A stretch of DNA of 20,152 nucleotides, from positions 1-20,152 of the forward strand of contig WGED01000712.1 in the NCBI GenBank assembly GCA_015492915.1, written 5' to 3'. The notes beneath the pieces were generated by a model that was given only the letters and a program-made list of their open reading frames with translations, did no database searches and had not been told where the DNA came from. A program made the position numbers and the translations under genes. Shown in pieces: positions 1 to 8,199 of the stretch. Positions within the stretch are counted from its first letter, which is position 1; each line of letters opens with the position of its first letter. Origin of the DNA: Cyclobacteriaceae bacterium. Its GTDB lineage: Bacteria > Bacteroidota > Bacteroidia > Cytophagales > Cyclobacteriaceae.

Positions 1-47
1 AAGCAAAGCACCGGTTTTAAATTGGATTATTTTCATAATAATGTCGG

Positions 48-108
48 TTTAACCCAAAATTCTCAATAACCTCTCATAACGAAGTCCCATTGAGAATTTT
101 GGGTTTAA
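48..108. repeat. Short deletion derivative of the 199-bp inverted-terminus repeat (copy A)
   Basis: The outer ends match the two full copies: CCCAAAATTCTCAATAACCT on the left and a right end reading ATTGAGAATTTTGGG into TTTAA. Between them only the right inner segment CTCATAACGAA remains. The full copies carry TAACCT twice, once in the left arm and once in the right arm. Copy A has it once, with everything between the two missing, as expected from deletion between direct repeats. TTTAA flanks both sides and could be a target duplication or the edge of the terminal repeat. Confidence 0.85.
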
Positions 109-280
109 AAAATGATTATCTGTCCGGGCTTGCCCACCCAGCCTGTTGCACCAATTTACAATTAATTATTTGCTCATGAATAATCAAAAAGAAATTAATT
201 ACTCCTGTTTCCTGACAGGCACTTTTAAGTTCTCCGGATATGCAGCAGCATCCTCCCGGGGCATCCCGAAAATATTGCAT

Positions 281-308
281 AAAAAAATGGTTATTTTCTC
301 ATAGAGAA
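281..308 (-). terminator. Weak possible terminator after tolC
   Basis: On the minus strand the sequence TTCTC-TAT-GAGAA forms a 5-bp hairpin starting 12 bases past the tolC stop. A run of seven T follows about eight bases later. The stem is short and AT-rich, so it is only a candidate for ending the marR-to-tolC transcript. Confidence 0.25.
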
Positions 309-319
309 GTATGCAGCCA

Positions 320-1642
320 TCAGAAAGTGGCATTCATCAACTGGCCGGCTAACTGAAGCAGTGCGAGTTCCGCGGTTTTGGCTTCATACTTCGCTTTACT
401 AAAATTCAGTTTAGCCCTGAGCAGATTGAACTGTGCCTGCCTGAATTCAATAGAGGTGATCTGTCCCAGTTTTTGCTGTTCAAGCGTGCGATCGAAATTG
501 CGCTGGTTGGTTTCGAGGTTTTTTCTTTCTGCCTGAAGCACAAAAAGCGAATTCTGATAAAATGCCCAGGCATTATTTACATTGCGTTGCAATACCTGAC
601 GTGTCTGCTGCAGGCTGATCTCCTGATTCCTCGCTGCAATTTTTGCATTCTGGACGCGGGTATGCGTTAGTCCTCCATCAAAAATATTCCAGGTGAGGCT
701 TGCCCCGAATGTCGGTCCTATCGATGTCTGTTGCTGAAAAAACGCAGTGGGGTCACTATGCCTGTTAAGGTAATTGTAATTGGCATTGATGCCGAGTTGT
801 GGGATCAGGGCTGCTTTATTTACATTTATTCCATATTCGGCTACCTGCAACAAGGACTGATCCTGTAACACAAGCACATTGTTTTTAAGTGCATTTTTCA
901 TGATCTCATCGAGTGTTAACCCCTCCATATACACGATGGTGGTATCCACAGTGTACACCTCATTCACATCTCTGCCAAGCAACACATTCAGGTCGCGTTT
1001 CGTGTTTTCAAGCTCCTGAACAAGGTTCAGAAAATTGATGCTGTCATTGTTAAAATCGACCTCTGCATTCAACACATCAAGTTGGGTATTCTGGCCGTAC
1101 TCATATCCATACCGGGCCCGTTGCAGCCGGCGTCTCGAAATCTCAATTGTTTCCTGTTGGCTTTGAACATTCTGTGTGAGCCTGGCAACATCATAATAGA
1201 CAGCAAACAAATTGAGGATGGAATTTTCTATAACCTGACGTGCCTGAAGTTCCGACAGGTTGTAGTTCTCCTTTAACCTTTCATAGTTGTATTTTCTCCC
1301 CAACCCATTAAAAACAGTATAATTTAAGCCTATAGAGCCATTAAATGAATATGATTGAGCGCCGTTCACTTCGCGTTCCGAGCCGTTCTGATAAGTGGCT
1401 TTGCTGTCAATAATATTGTAATTGGCACCACCCAATCCGACTATTGTAGGGAGAAAACCGCTATTGAGGACACCTGCTTCATTTTCGGCGATTTCCACAT
1501 TGCCTTTGGCAATCCTGATATCATAATTATTTTCCAGCGCTATATCAACAGCAGCTCTTTTCGAAAGAAAATTTTCCTGACCGTACAAGTGCGGTCCTCC
1601 AATCAAAAGAGATATGATGAATATGAATTTAACCGATGTCAT
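320..1642 (-). CDS. TolC family outer membrane efflux protein
   Basis: This 440-residue protein is the outer membrane channel of a tripartite efflux system. The first 21 residues or so form a signal peptide (hydrophobic FIFIISLLIGG, probable cleavage near LYGQ). The rest is two outer-membrane-efflux (OEP) repeats, roughly residues 25-220 and 240-430, rich in long amphipathic helices with Gln, Asn and Leu, including the typical NLLRAKLNFSKAKYEAKTA tail. Length fits the family. The ATG lies 14 bases inside the 3' end of the RND permease gene, so the two are translationally coupled. It is the last gene of the marR-adaptor-permease-channel operon. The exported substrate cannot be told from sequence. 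Confidence 0.95.
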   Translation of the reverse strand: MTSVKFIFIISLLIGGPHLYGQENFLSKRAAVDIALENNYDIRIAKGNVEIAENEAGVLNSGFLPTIVGLGGANYNIIDSKATYQNGSEREVNGAQSYSFNGSIGLNYTVFNGLGRKYNYERLKENYNLSELQARQVIENSILNLFAVYYDVARLTQNVQSQQETIEISRRRLQRARYGYEYGQNTQLDVLNAEVDFNNDSINFLNLVQELENTKRDLNVLLGRDVNEVYTVDTTIVYMEGLTLDEIMKNALKNNVLVLQDQSLLQVAEYGINVNKAALIPQLGINANYNYLNRHSDPTAFFQQQTSIGPTFGASLTWNIFDGGLTHTRVQNAKIAARNQEISLQQTRQVLQRNVNNAWAFYQNSLFVLQAERKNLETNQRNFDRTLEQQKLGQITSIEFRQAQFNLLRAKLNFSKAKYEAKTAELALLQLAGQLMNATF

Positions 1643-4600
1643 TTTGTTCCGATTTTAATTCTATGATTGACCTTTCAACTTCTTCCTTTGAGGGTTTTCT
1701 GCCTGTTTTCCACCAATGGAAGTACACTTTCATTTTATTGCCCAGCGATAGCATGAGCGGGAGCATTACCAAAGTCAGTACTGTAGCCAGTGCAATGCCA
1801 TAGGCAATGGAAAGTGCCATCGGCTTAAGAAACTGAGCCTGCCGGCTTTTCTCGAACATCAAAGGCATCAAGCCTGCAATAGTAGTAACTGATGTGAGGA
1901 AAATAGCCCTGAATCTGGATTTTCCTGCTTCAAGGAGCGCTTTGTCAAATTTAAGTCCGTCGCGCAGGAACCCGTTGAATTTACCTATCAGCACCAGCCC
2001 GTCATTCACTACGATACCAACCAGTGCAATAATACCGAGGTACGAAAGCACATTAATGGGGAAGTTGTGCAGCCAGTGCCCCCATGCGACGCCGATCAGG
2101 CTGAAAGGCACCATCAGCATAAGCATGAGCGGCTGACTGAATGACCTGAAGGTAAATGCGATGATAATAAAAATCAGGAATATTATAATCACGACCACTG
2201 AGCGGGCTGATTTGGTCACTTTGTTTGCCTCGCGGTTCTGGCCTTCAAAAGAGGCCGATACAGTGGGGAACCGTGATTGAATTTCAGGCATTACATTTTC
2301 TTTTATATCAGTCAGTATCTCCGTGGCGCTGGTCTTCGGATCGATCAAATCTGCATCAACCTGTATTTCCCGCCTGCCATCGAGGTGATTAATGGAGATT
2401 TCCCCCCTGCCTATTGTGTACGTGGCGATCTCGCTGAACGGCACCCGCTGACCTGAAGGACTTACAAGGCGCATGTTATCAAGATTTTTGATTGAGCTTC
2501 GCGCTTCCCGGTCATACCTTACCCACACCTTGATCTCATCCCTGCCACGCTGAAACCGCTGTACCTGAAAGCCGAAAAATGCGCTCCTGACCTGGTTAAT
2601 GACCTCCCCAAGTGTAAACCCAAGTGGGTAGGCATTGTCTTTCAGCTTAATTTCAATTTCCTTGATGCCTTCCGGATCATTATCCATCACATCTTTGAGC
2701 AGTGGATTCTTCCGCAATACGTCTTTTAAAATCTCGGTGGCCTGCTTGAGCTCATCAATATTATTGCCCAGCAAGGCAATAGACACGGGCTTACCGCCAA
2801 AATGACTTCCCGACCCGAACTCTACACTTTCCACGCCATAGAGCGGCCCCGTCTTTTTCTGTATTGCAGCAGCAACTACGTAAGATTCAACATTGCGCTC
2901 TTCTCCCGGCAGCAGATTAATCCGCAGGCTTGCATTGGATGTTCCGGGCCCTATGGTTCTGATGATGTTTTGAATCACCGGTTTATCGCCTTCCTGTACA
3001 TCTTTGAAATCCTCGTTGACAAGCCATGCGGCATTTTCAATTCTCGTTATGAGCGAATCGGTAATTTGTTCATTGGTACCCTGTGGCATTTTCAGGGTCA
3101 CGACAATCCTGTCACTGGCAATTGGCGGAAAAAAAGTGAAACGGATAATGCCGCCACTCATTGAACCCAGCGTCAGCAACAATAATGTGATCGGCACAGC
3201 AAACCCGAGGAATTTATTCTTCAGAAAAAATTCAAGATAAGGACCGTAAACCTTATTGGTCATCCACCTGATGAAGTTGTCGGCGTATTTATTGAATACA
3301 TAGGTTTTTTGTTCTTTTGACAATGCCTTTGAATGTGCGACATGCGATGGCAAAATTATCAGCGCTTCCAGAAGTGAAATACTGAGTGTCAGGATCACTA
3401 TTACCGAAACCTGACCAAAAAATTCACCGACTCGGCCTTCTAAAAAGAAAAAGGTAGAAAAGGCAACCAGTGTGGTTATAATAGCTGAGGTAATAGGTGG
3501 CACTACCTCGAGTGTACCGTCGATAGCGGCACGTATGGGATTTTTGCCTTTTTCATAATGGGAATAAATATTTTCCGCTATCACGATACCATCATCCACT
3601 AATATACCCACCACGATGATCATACCGAATAACGACAGGACATTGATGGTTACATCAAACATATGTGCAAAAATGAACATCCCGAAGAATGAAAAAGGGA
3701 TACCGATAGCTACCCAAAATGCCAATCTGGGCTTCAGGAATAGCGCAAGCAGAATGAGCACAAGCAATATGCCCTGAGAACCGTTTTTCAGCAGCAATTC
3801 CGTTCTTTGCAAAATGGTAATCGAAGAATCCCTTGTGATGTCTATCCGGACATTAGAATGATTGGCATTAAAATCCGCAATATATTCTTTCGTACTGCCG
3901 GCCGCTGATATCAGGTCTTCAGAATTGGTTGTGCTCACTGAAATGCGAACAGAAGGCTGTCCGTTAAAATAGGTTCTATTGGGATTTTCAGACCATTTAT
4001 CGGTTATTTTTGCTACATCCCTCAGCCTGATCTTGTTCCCTGATTCATCTGATTTGACAACAATATAATCAAGCTCAATACCGTAATATGATCGGTTTCT
4101 GACCCTGATAAGAAACTCCTCCGTCTCTGTTTTGATTGAACCCCCGGTCACCAGAATATTGGTATTAGAAACAGCATTGGCCACATCGCGGAATGTTAGA
4201 TCATATGCTCTGAGCTTGTTTTCATCCACGGCTATTTCAATCTCCTCATCGGGAAATCCGCTGACCTCTACCTGCGATATGCCGTCGATAGCCCTGAGGT
4301 CATTTTCTATCTGGCGGGCAAACTGTTTCAATGACTTCAGTGAAATGTCTTCACCATGAACCGCCATCGATACCGCCTCAGTCATAAATATTTCCTTTGA
4401 GATGACAGGCGGTTCCATCCCCACGGGATATGACGGCACCATATCGACAGCGTTTTTGACATCCTGCAGAACGACGTCCACATCATAACCCTTCAGTACT
4501 TCCACCATGATTACGGCTGAATTTTCGGATGAGGTAGAGGTGAAACGGTCAATACCGACCAGACCGCGAAGATTATCTTCGATCTTCAGTACAACGCCCT

Positions 4601-4784
4601 CTTCCATTTCACGCGGCGAAGCACCGGGATATACGACTCTGATGCTTATCAGCCTTGACTCATTAAGCGGAAAAAATGATGATTTCAGCGACAGCATGCC
4701 TGCTGTTCCCAATACCACCATAGCCAGTACTATCACATTGGCAGCAACGGGATATTTTATGAAATGCGAAATGACTTTTTTCAT
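1629..4784 (-). CDS. RND family efflux permease (AcrB/HAE-type)
   Basis: This 1051-residue inner membrane protein is the proton-driven pump of the system. TM1 lies at about residues 11-31, then a large periplasmic domain, TM2-TM6 from about 335, a second periplasmic domain and six more C-terminal segments, giving the duplicated RND layout. The TM4 motif GILVDDGIVIAENIY places the proton-relay aspartates at D397 and D398. The second half has the matching GIVVNDGLVLIGKFN stretch. Length is normal for AcrB-like pumps. The start ATG overlaps the adaptor stop as ATGA. MarR control and a full set of partners favour drug or toxic-compound export, but a lipid or metabolite substrate is possible. Divalent-metal (CusA-type) function is less likely, although I did not verify metal-binding methionines. 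Confidence 0.95.
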   Translation of the reverse strand: MKKVISHFIKYPVAANVIVLAMVVLGTAGMLSLKSSFFPLNESRLISIRVVYPGASPREMEEGVVLKIEDNLRGLVGIDRFTSTSSENSAVIMVEVLKGYDVDVVLQDVKNAVDMVPSYPVGMEPPVISKEIFMTEAVSMAVHGEDISLKSLKQFARQIENDLRAIDGISQVEVSGFPDEEIEIAVDENKLRAYDLTFRDVANAVSNTNILVTGGSIKTETEEFLIRVRNRSYYGIELDYIVVKSDESGNKIRLRDVAKITDKWSENPNRTYFNGQPSVRISVSTTNSEDLISAAGSTKEYIADFNANHSNVRIDITRDSSITILQRTELLLKNGSQGILLVLILLALFLKPRLAFWVAIGIPFSFFGMFIFAHMFDVTINVLSLFGMIIVVGILVDDGIVIAENIYSHYEKGKNPIRAAIDGTLEVVPPITSAIITTLVAFSTFFFLEGRVGEFFGQVSVIVILTLSISLLEALIILPSHVAHSKALSKEQKTYVFNKYADNFIRWMTNKVYGPYLEFFLKNKFLGFAVPITLLLLTLGSMSGGIIRFTFFPPIASDRIVVTLKMPQGTNEQITDSLITRIENAAWLVNEDFKDVQEGDKPVIQNIIRTIGPGTSNASLRINLLPGEERNVESYVVAAAIQKKTGPLYGVESVEFGSGSHFGGKPVSIALLGNNIDELKQATEILKDVLRKNPLLKDVMDNDPEGIKEIEIKLKDNAYPLGFTLGEVINQVRSAFFGFQVQRFQRGRDEIKVWVRYDREARSSIKNLDNMRLVSPSGQRVPFSEIATYTIGRGEISINHLDGRREIQVDADLIDPKTSATEILTDIKENVMPEIQSRFPTVSASFEGQNREANKVTKSARSVVVIIIFLIFIIIAFTFRSFSQPLMLMLMVPFSLIGVAWGHWLHNFPINVLSYLGIIALVGIVVNDGLVLIGKFNGFLRDGLKFDKALLEAGKSRFRAIFLTSVTTIAGLMPLMFEKSRQAQFLKPMALSIAYGIALATVLTLVMLPLMLSLGNKMKVYFHWWKTGRKPSKEEVERSIIELKSEQNDIG

Positions 4785-5908
4785 GACCCCTGTTTTTTGC
4801 CGTCATAAATCTTGACTTCCATGCCGGGATAGGCTCCAGGGACTATGCCCGACAGCATCATCTCTCCATCTTTCAAACCCTTTATAATCACCGTTTTCTC
4901 ATGATAAAAAACCGGTTTTACATCGGCAAGCTGGAGCACGCTATCCCTGACAACAAATACTTTGGATTCTTCAACGAGTAAATTCCTTGGTATTTCAATG
5001 GCATTTTCAATCGGGTTGCCACTCATAACCGCTTCAAGATACATGCCTTCTTTGAGGTCATCCCCCCGCAATTCCACATACACTTTTATAGTCTGAGTAG
5101 CACGATCCACCTTACCGTTTATCCGTACTATTTTCCCGTACCATACTTTCCGGGGATTATCCATATCCCTCACTTCCACTTTTTTGCCTACTTTGAGTGC
5201 CGGCAACAGGGATTTGTTAACAGCAACCTCCATTTCATAGACACTCGGATCGATAAACTCACCCAACTTCTGCCCGGGCCGTACCAGCGTACCGGGATTA
5301 ACCAACGCTTCCGTCAGCACTCCTGAAAACGGTGCGCGCAAATTATATTTTGCCAATACGATCTCCAGGTTTTTAGTATTGTAGTATGTTGTGTATATAT
5401 TCCTGCCTGTAATGAAATATTTTTCCTTTTCTGTGGTTGGCTCAGGCAGCGGCGCTATCGGTTTGTCCATATCGAAATGTTTGATATAGTCATCCCATTT
5501 TTTATAAGCTTCAGGAAAATCAAGTCGCAAATCAGGTAAAATTGAGGTGATAAGATTTTGAAGATTGCTTTTTTGAGCTTGCAGGTTTGCGTAGAAATCA
5601 TCATCCCTGATGCGTACGATCACCTCCCCTTTTCTGTAATAAACACCCGGTTTGAATTCCTTTCCCGTGGGTTCCATTACGCCCTGCACTTCAGCAAACA
5701 GATCGATTCTGTTTTTGGCCACCAGTCTGCCGCTTTCCACCACTTTTACAGGCACAGTGGTGTTGGTCACATTTTTAATAAATACCGTTGGCGCCACCTG
5801 GCGCTTTTGTGGTCGTTGCCGCTTTTTCTTGTTGGAGAGGTCGTAATATACATATGCTCCAAAAGCAATCAATAATAATCCTATGAAAATGGTGATGTAT
5901 TTTCTCAT
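4781..5908 (-). CDS. RND efflux periplasmic adaptor subunit (membrane fusion protein)
   Basis: This 375-residue protein links the permease to the outer membrane channel. Residues 5-22 form one N-terminal membrane anchor, followed by a basic stretch (KKKRQRPQKR). The barrel-sandwich (lipoyl-like) domain is split in two: about 62-105 (SGRLVAKNRIDLFAEVQG... RKGEVIVRI) and 188-220 (YNLRAPFSGVLTEALVNPG). Between them, instead of a long coiled-coil hairpin, lies a short region with DFPEAYKKWDDYIKHF and a proline-rich PIAPLPEPTTEKE linker. A beta-barrel and a membrane-proximal domain follow. It starts 16 bases after marR ends and overlaps the permease gene by 4 bases. The unusually short hairpin is the main oddity, though similar adaptors are, from memory, common in Bacteroidota. 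Confidence 0.94.
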   Translation of the reverse strand: MRKYITIFIGLLLIAFGAYVYYDLSNKKKRQRPQKRQVAPTVFIKNVTNTTVPVKVVESGRLVAKNRIDLFAEVQGVMEPTGKEFKPGVYYRKGEVIVRIRDDDFYANLQAQKSNLQNLITSILPDLRLDFPEAYKKWDDYIKHFDMDKPIAPLPEPTTEKEKYFITGRNIYTTYYNTKNLEIVLAKYNLRAPFSGVLTEALVNPGTLVRPGQKLGEFIDPSVYEMEVAVNKSLLPALKVGKKVEVRDMDNPRKVWYGKIVRINGKVDRATQTIKVYVELRGDDLKEGMYLEAVMSGNPIENAIEIPRNLLVEESKVFVVRDSVLQLADVKPVFYHEKTVIIKGLKDGEMMLSGIVPGAYPGMEVKIYDGKKQGS

Positions 5909-5924
5909 AATGATAATTTGGTTT

Positions 5925-6371
5925 CTATGGCAACAAAAAATCCGATTTTATGTTATGAATGACTTTTTTCAGTGTTGATGTTACGGTTTCTTTTTCCTCC
6001 TCCGTTATACCTCTTTCTATATCCCTGATAATGTCCTGAATGACAAGCTGAGCTTCTTTCAATATTTTCTCTCCTCTGGCTGTAATATAAATCCTGTTGA
6101 CCCGGTGATCGGTGTCAGATGGGATTCGGGCTACCAGGTTTTTTTTCTCCATGGTAGTCAAAAGACGTGTAAGCGTAGCTTTATCCCGGTTTGTTATAAA
6201 AGCGAGGCTGTTTTGGGGCAGGCCGTTTTCCTCCTTTAATCGCATCAAAAGAATCCATTGTACTTTTGTGAGATCTATATTTTTTTCGGTAAAACAGTCT
6301 TTGATATAATAATCAATCAGTTTTGCTGAAATCCCCAGCCAGGGCAGGATCGTTGTTCTTATATCGATCAT
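5925..6371 (-). CDS. MarR family transcriptional regulator
   Basis: This 148-residue winged-helix protein is the likely local regulator of the efflux operon. The recognition helix is about residues 63-78 (DKATLTRLLTTMEKKN) and the wing about 84-98, with the conserved D-x-R in SDTDHRVNRIYIT. Flanking helices at both ends would form the dimer interface. It is the first gene of the operon, 16 bases before the adaptor. MarR proteins typically repress their own operon until a small ligand is bound. A palindrome 44-63 bases upstream of the start is a plausible binding site. The ligand is not predictable. Confidence 0.93.
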   Translation of the reverse strand: MIDIRTTILPWLGISAKLIDYYIKDCFTEKNIDLTKVQWILLMRLKEENGLPQNSLAFITNRDKATLTRLLTTMEKKNLVARIPSDTDHRVNRIYITARGEKILKEAQLVIQDIIRDIERGITEEEKETVTSTLKKVIHNIKSDFLLP

Positions 6372-6684
6372 TTTAAATTATTAGCGGTAAACAGCTCCTC
6401 AGGACGATATCATATTAATTGCATAGGCAACTAACTAATATGGAATCAAATTGTTTTGCGATTTTTTATAGTGTGTTGAATCGGCAGGATAAACGGTTGT
6501 AATATTATGTGAAACAAATATTGGCTGCGATGATATGTAAAAATCACCAACCTGCCATGACATGATAATGGAAATTGAAATTTTCTTTTGATTCTTAACG
6601 AAACTCAAATCTCCTCGCTATATTAATGATTTAAGTTTTGCATATTTATAGATGAATATATAACAATTAACTATTGCCCTGAAT
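6372..6684. other. Divergent intergenic region between marR and the DUF4421 gene
   Basis: This AT-rich region must hold promoters in both directions. Its clearest element is the palindrome at 6415-6434. On the plus strand TAAGTTTTG at 6632-6640 resembles a TAnnTTTG box with one extra T, but no TTTG sits at the right distance upstream, so no promoter is called for the DUF4421 gene. No small gene was found. Confidence 0.5.
6415..6434. promoter_or_regulatory. Candidate MarR operator
   Basis: The sequence TTAATTGC-ATAG-GCAACTAA is an inverted repeat with 7 of 8 positions paired and a 4-base centre. Such TTGC...GCAA palindromes in AT-rich surroundings are typical of MarR-family sites. It lies 44-63 bases upstream of the marR ATG, where a repressor would block the operon promoter. 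A further TTAGTT half-site direct repeat follows on its right (reading the minus strand). Assignment to this MarR protein rests on position only. Confidence 0.45.
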
Positions 6685-7752
6685 ATGCCATCAACTAAGA
6701 CAATGGCCACCGGTCAACTTTTATATCTTACTATTCCTTTAATTTTTCTTTTCACCTTTTTGGTTTCCGAATCAACTGCCCAAAAAAGTATCCTGCATCC
6801 CGACTCTCTGATGAAAAAAGTAACCGATATCAGGAAACTACTATTACGTCAAAATCAGGATACCAATTACATCGAAAACCACAGTGACAGATGGACCCTG
6901 AAACTTATCGGCGTCACGAAATTCAACTATTTTAAGGGTTCGGACAATATTAACAAAACTGATATCCGGTACAGAGTTGATCGCCGTCTCAATCTGGGTA
7001 TAGGCGTCTCATACAGATGGTTTGCCCTGGATTTTACCTTCAATGTCGGCATTAGGGAGGATTCTGATTTTAAAAATGGCAAATTCCTTGATTTTCAAGG
7101 CACTATGTTTTCAAGCAGACAGTTCATTGCAGCTTCCTATCAATATTATTATGGTTACAAATTACAAAACGTAAATGGTGTCCCTTCCAATCTTTATACT
7201 TCTAATCCGGTGCGTAGCGATATCCGGACCATTTATTTTGGCCTGCAGTATTTCTTTGCCTTTAATTACTCAAAATTTTCATTAAAGGCTCCGTTTATAC
7301 AAAATGAAATCCAGAAAAAAAGTGCCGGGAGTTTTATTATTGGAGCGGGGTTTAGTGCATTTGTTATGGATTCAGACTCTTCAATCGTACCTTCAGAGCT
7401 GAAAAATTATTTTGAAGACAAAATTCGGTTAACATCCTTATCAGCCTCCACCATTAGCATCAGTGGGGGTTACATTTATACTTTTGTAATCCAAAAACAT
7501 TTTTATGTCACAGTTAGCTTAATCCCGTTGTTGGGAATGAATCTTGGAGATTACACCATTATGTACAGAGACCGCTTCAAATCTCATATATCTCTCGGCT
7601 TGGGGACACTCAATGCTATTGGGTATAATTCAGATAGTTTTTTCGGCGGTTTGTCGTTCATAGCAGATATGTACCGCATCAGGGTCGACAAGCAATTGGG
7701 TGTGGTAAATGGACATGGCAAGGCAAAGATATTTTTTGGTTACAGGTTTTGA
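6685..7752 (+). CDS. DUF4421 family protein, probable exported beta-strand-rich envelope protein
   Basis: The 355-residue product has an N-terminal hydrophobic segment ending STAQ, a good signal peptide. The mature part shows alternating aromatic beta-strand patterns (YRWFALDFTFNVGI, FLDFQGTMFSSRQF, YQYYYGYKL, GRF-type C-terminal IFFGYRF) typical of Bacteroidota outer membrane barrels. The pattern and length fit DUF4421, whose function is unknown. An alternative start is Met7 at 6703, which gives a more compact signal peptide (MATGQLLYLTIPLIFLF). The gene stands alone on the plus strand and its stop is 9 bases from the convergent cdd stop, leaving no room for a separate terminator. The family call is from sequence memory and the barrel location is inference. 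Confidence 0.8.
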   Translation: MPSTKTMATGQLLYLTIPLIFLFTFLVSESTAQKSILHPDSLMKKVTDIRKLLLRQNQDTNYIENHSDRWTLKLIGVTKFNYFKGSDNINKTDIRYRVDRRLNLGIGVSYRWFALDFTFNVGIREDSDFKNGKFLDFQGTMFSSRQFIAASYQYYYGYKLQNVNGVPSNLYTSNPVRSDIRTIYFGLQYFFAFNYSKFSLKAPFIQNEIQKKSAGSFIIGAGFSAFVMDSDSSIVPSELKNYFEDKIRLTSLSASTISISGGYIYTFVIQKHFYVTVSLIPLLGMNLGDYTIMYRDRFKSHISLGLGTLNAIGYNSDSFFGGLSFIADMYRIRVDKQLGVVNGHGKAKIFFGYRF

Positions 7753-7761
7753 TGTTATTAC

Positions 7762-8199
7762 TCACCTGCCCAACTCCTTTTTCAGATCAAAATTGGCAGG
7801 CAATAAGTCATTGATGTGCATCTTAAATTCCTCATCAGCATTACACGTACTTATTACTTCAAAATCATCCCCGAATTCACTGAGTACCTGCCGGCAGGCT
7901 CCGCAGGGTGTGGTGGGTTTATCTGTTGATGTAAAAATGAGAACTTTTTTTATTCTCATCTCCGGGCCCTCTTCCGAAACCGCCTTGAAAACGGCGATTC
8001 GCTCTGCACAAATTGTCAAACCGTACGATACATTCTCGACATTGCACCCCGTGTATAAATTTCCTTGTTCTGTCACAATTACGCAGCCAACTCTGAAATG
8101 GCTGTAGGGAACATAGGCGTTGCCGGCAACATTACGGGCCAGTTTTATGAGATTTGAGTTATTCTGTCTGTCTTCCATAGCATTGATCAGGCGTTCCAC
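7762..8199 (-). CDS. cdd: Cytidine deaminase
   Basis: The enzyme deaminates cytidine and deoxycytidine to uridine forms in pyrimidine salvage. The 145-residue protein has all the signature residues: N53-V-E55 in CNVENVSYG for ribose binding, C64-A-E66 with the catalytic glutamate and first zinc ligand, and P98-C99-G-A-C102 with the other two zinc cysteines. This is the short homotetrameric (all-cysteine) type. The given ATG overlaps the sugar porter gene by 13 bases. Met8 at 8178 would instead start 8 bases after the porter stop and is an equally reasonable start. Cotranscription with the porter is likely, but a functional link to a sugar transporter is not obvious, unless the imported sugar is a nucleoside-derived pentose. 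Confidence 0.95.
   Translation of the reverse strand: MERLINAMEDRQNNSNLIKLARNVAGNAYVPYSHFRVGCVIVTEQGNLYTGCNVENVSYGLTICAERIAVFKAVSEEGPEMRIKKVLIFTSTDKPTTPCGACRQVLSEFGDDFEVISTCNADEEFKMHINDLLPANFDLKKELGR

Larger units (their letters stand above)
1..319. other. Intergenic region downstream of the efflux operon
   Basis: No convincing gene is seen in these 319 bases. They hold the short repeat copy at 48-108, and on the minus strand a weak hairpin with a T-run just beyond the tolC stop. A minus-strand open frame of 54 codons (280 down to 116) starts with ATG and has a run of three cysteines, but it matches nothing I recognise and has no visible ribosome binding site, so it is not called as a gene. 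Confidence 0.5.

Noticed and set aside
116..280. Minus-strand open frame of 54 codons with three consecutive cysteines
   Set aside because: No recognisable family, no ribosome binding site, and it ends beside the repeat; chance is likely.
7753..7761. Shared terminator between the DUF4421 gene and cdd
   Set aside because: Only 9 bases separate the two stops and no hairpin with T-run is seen around them.
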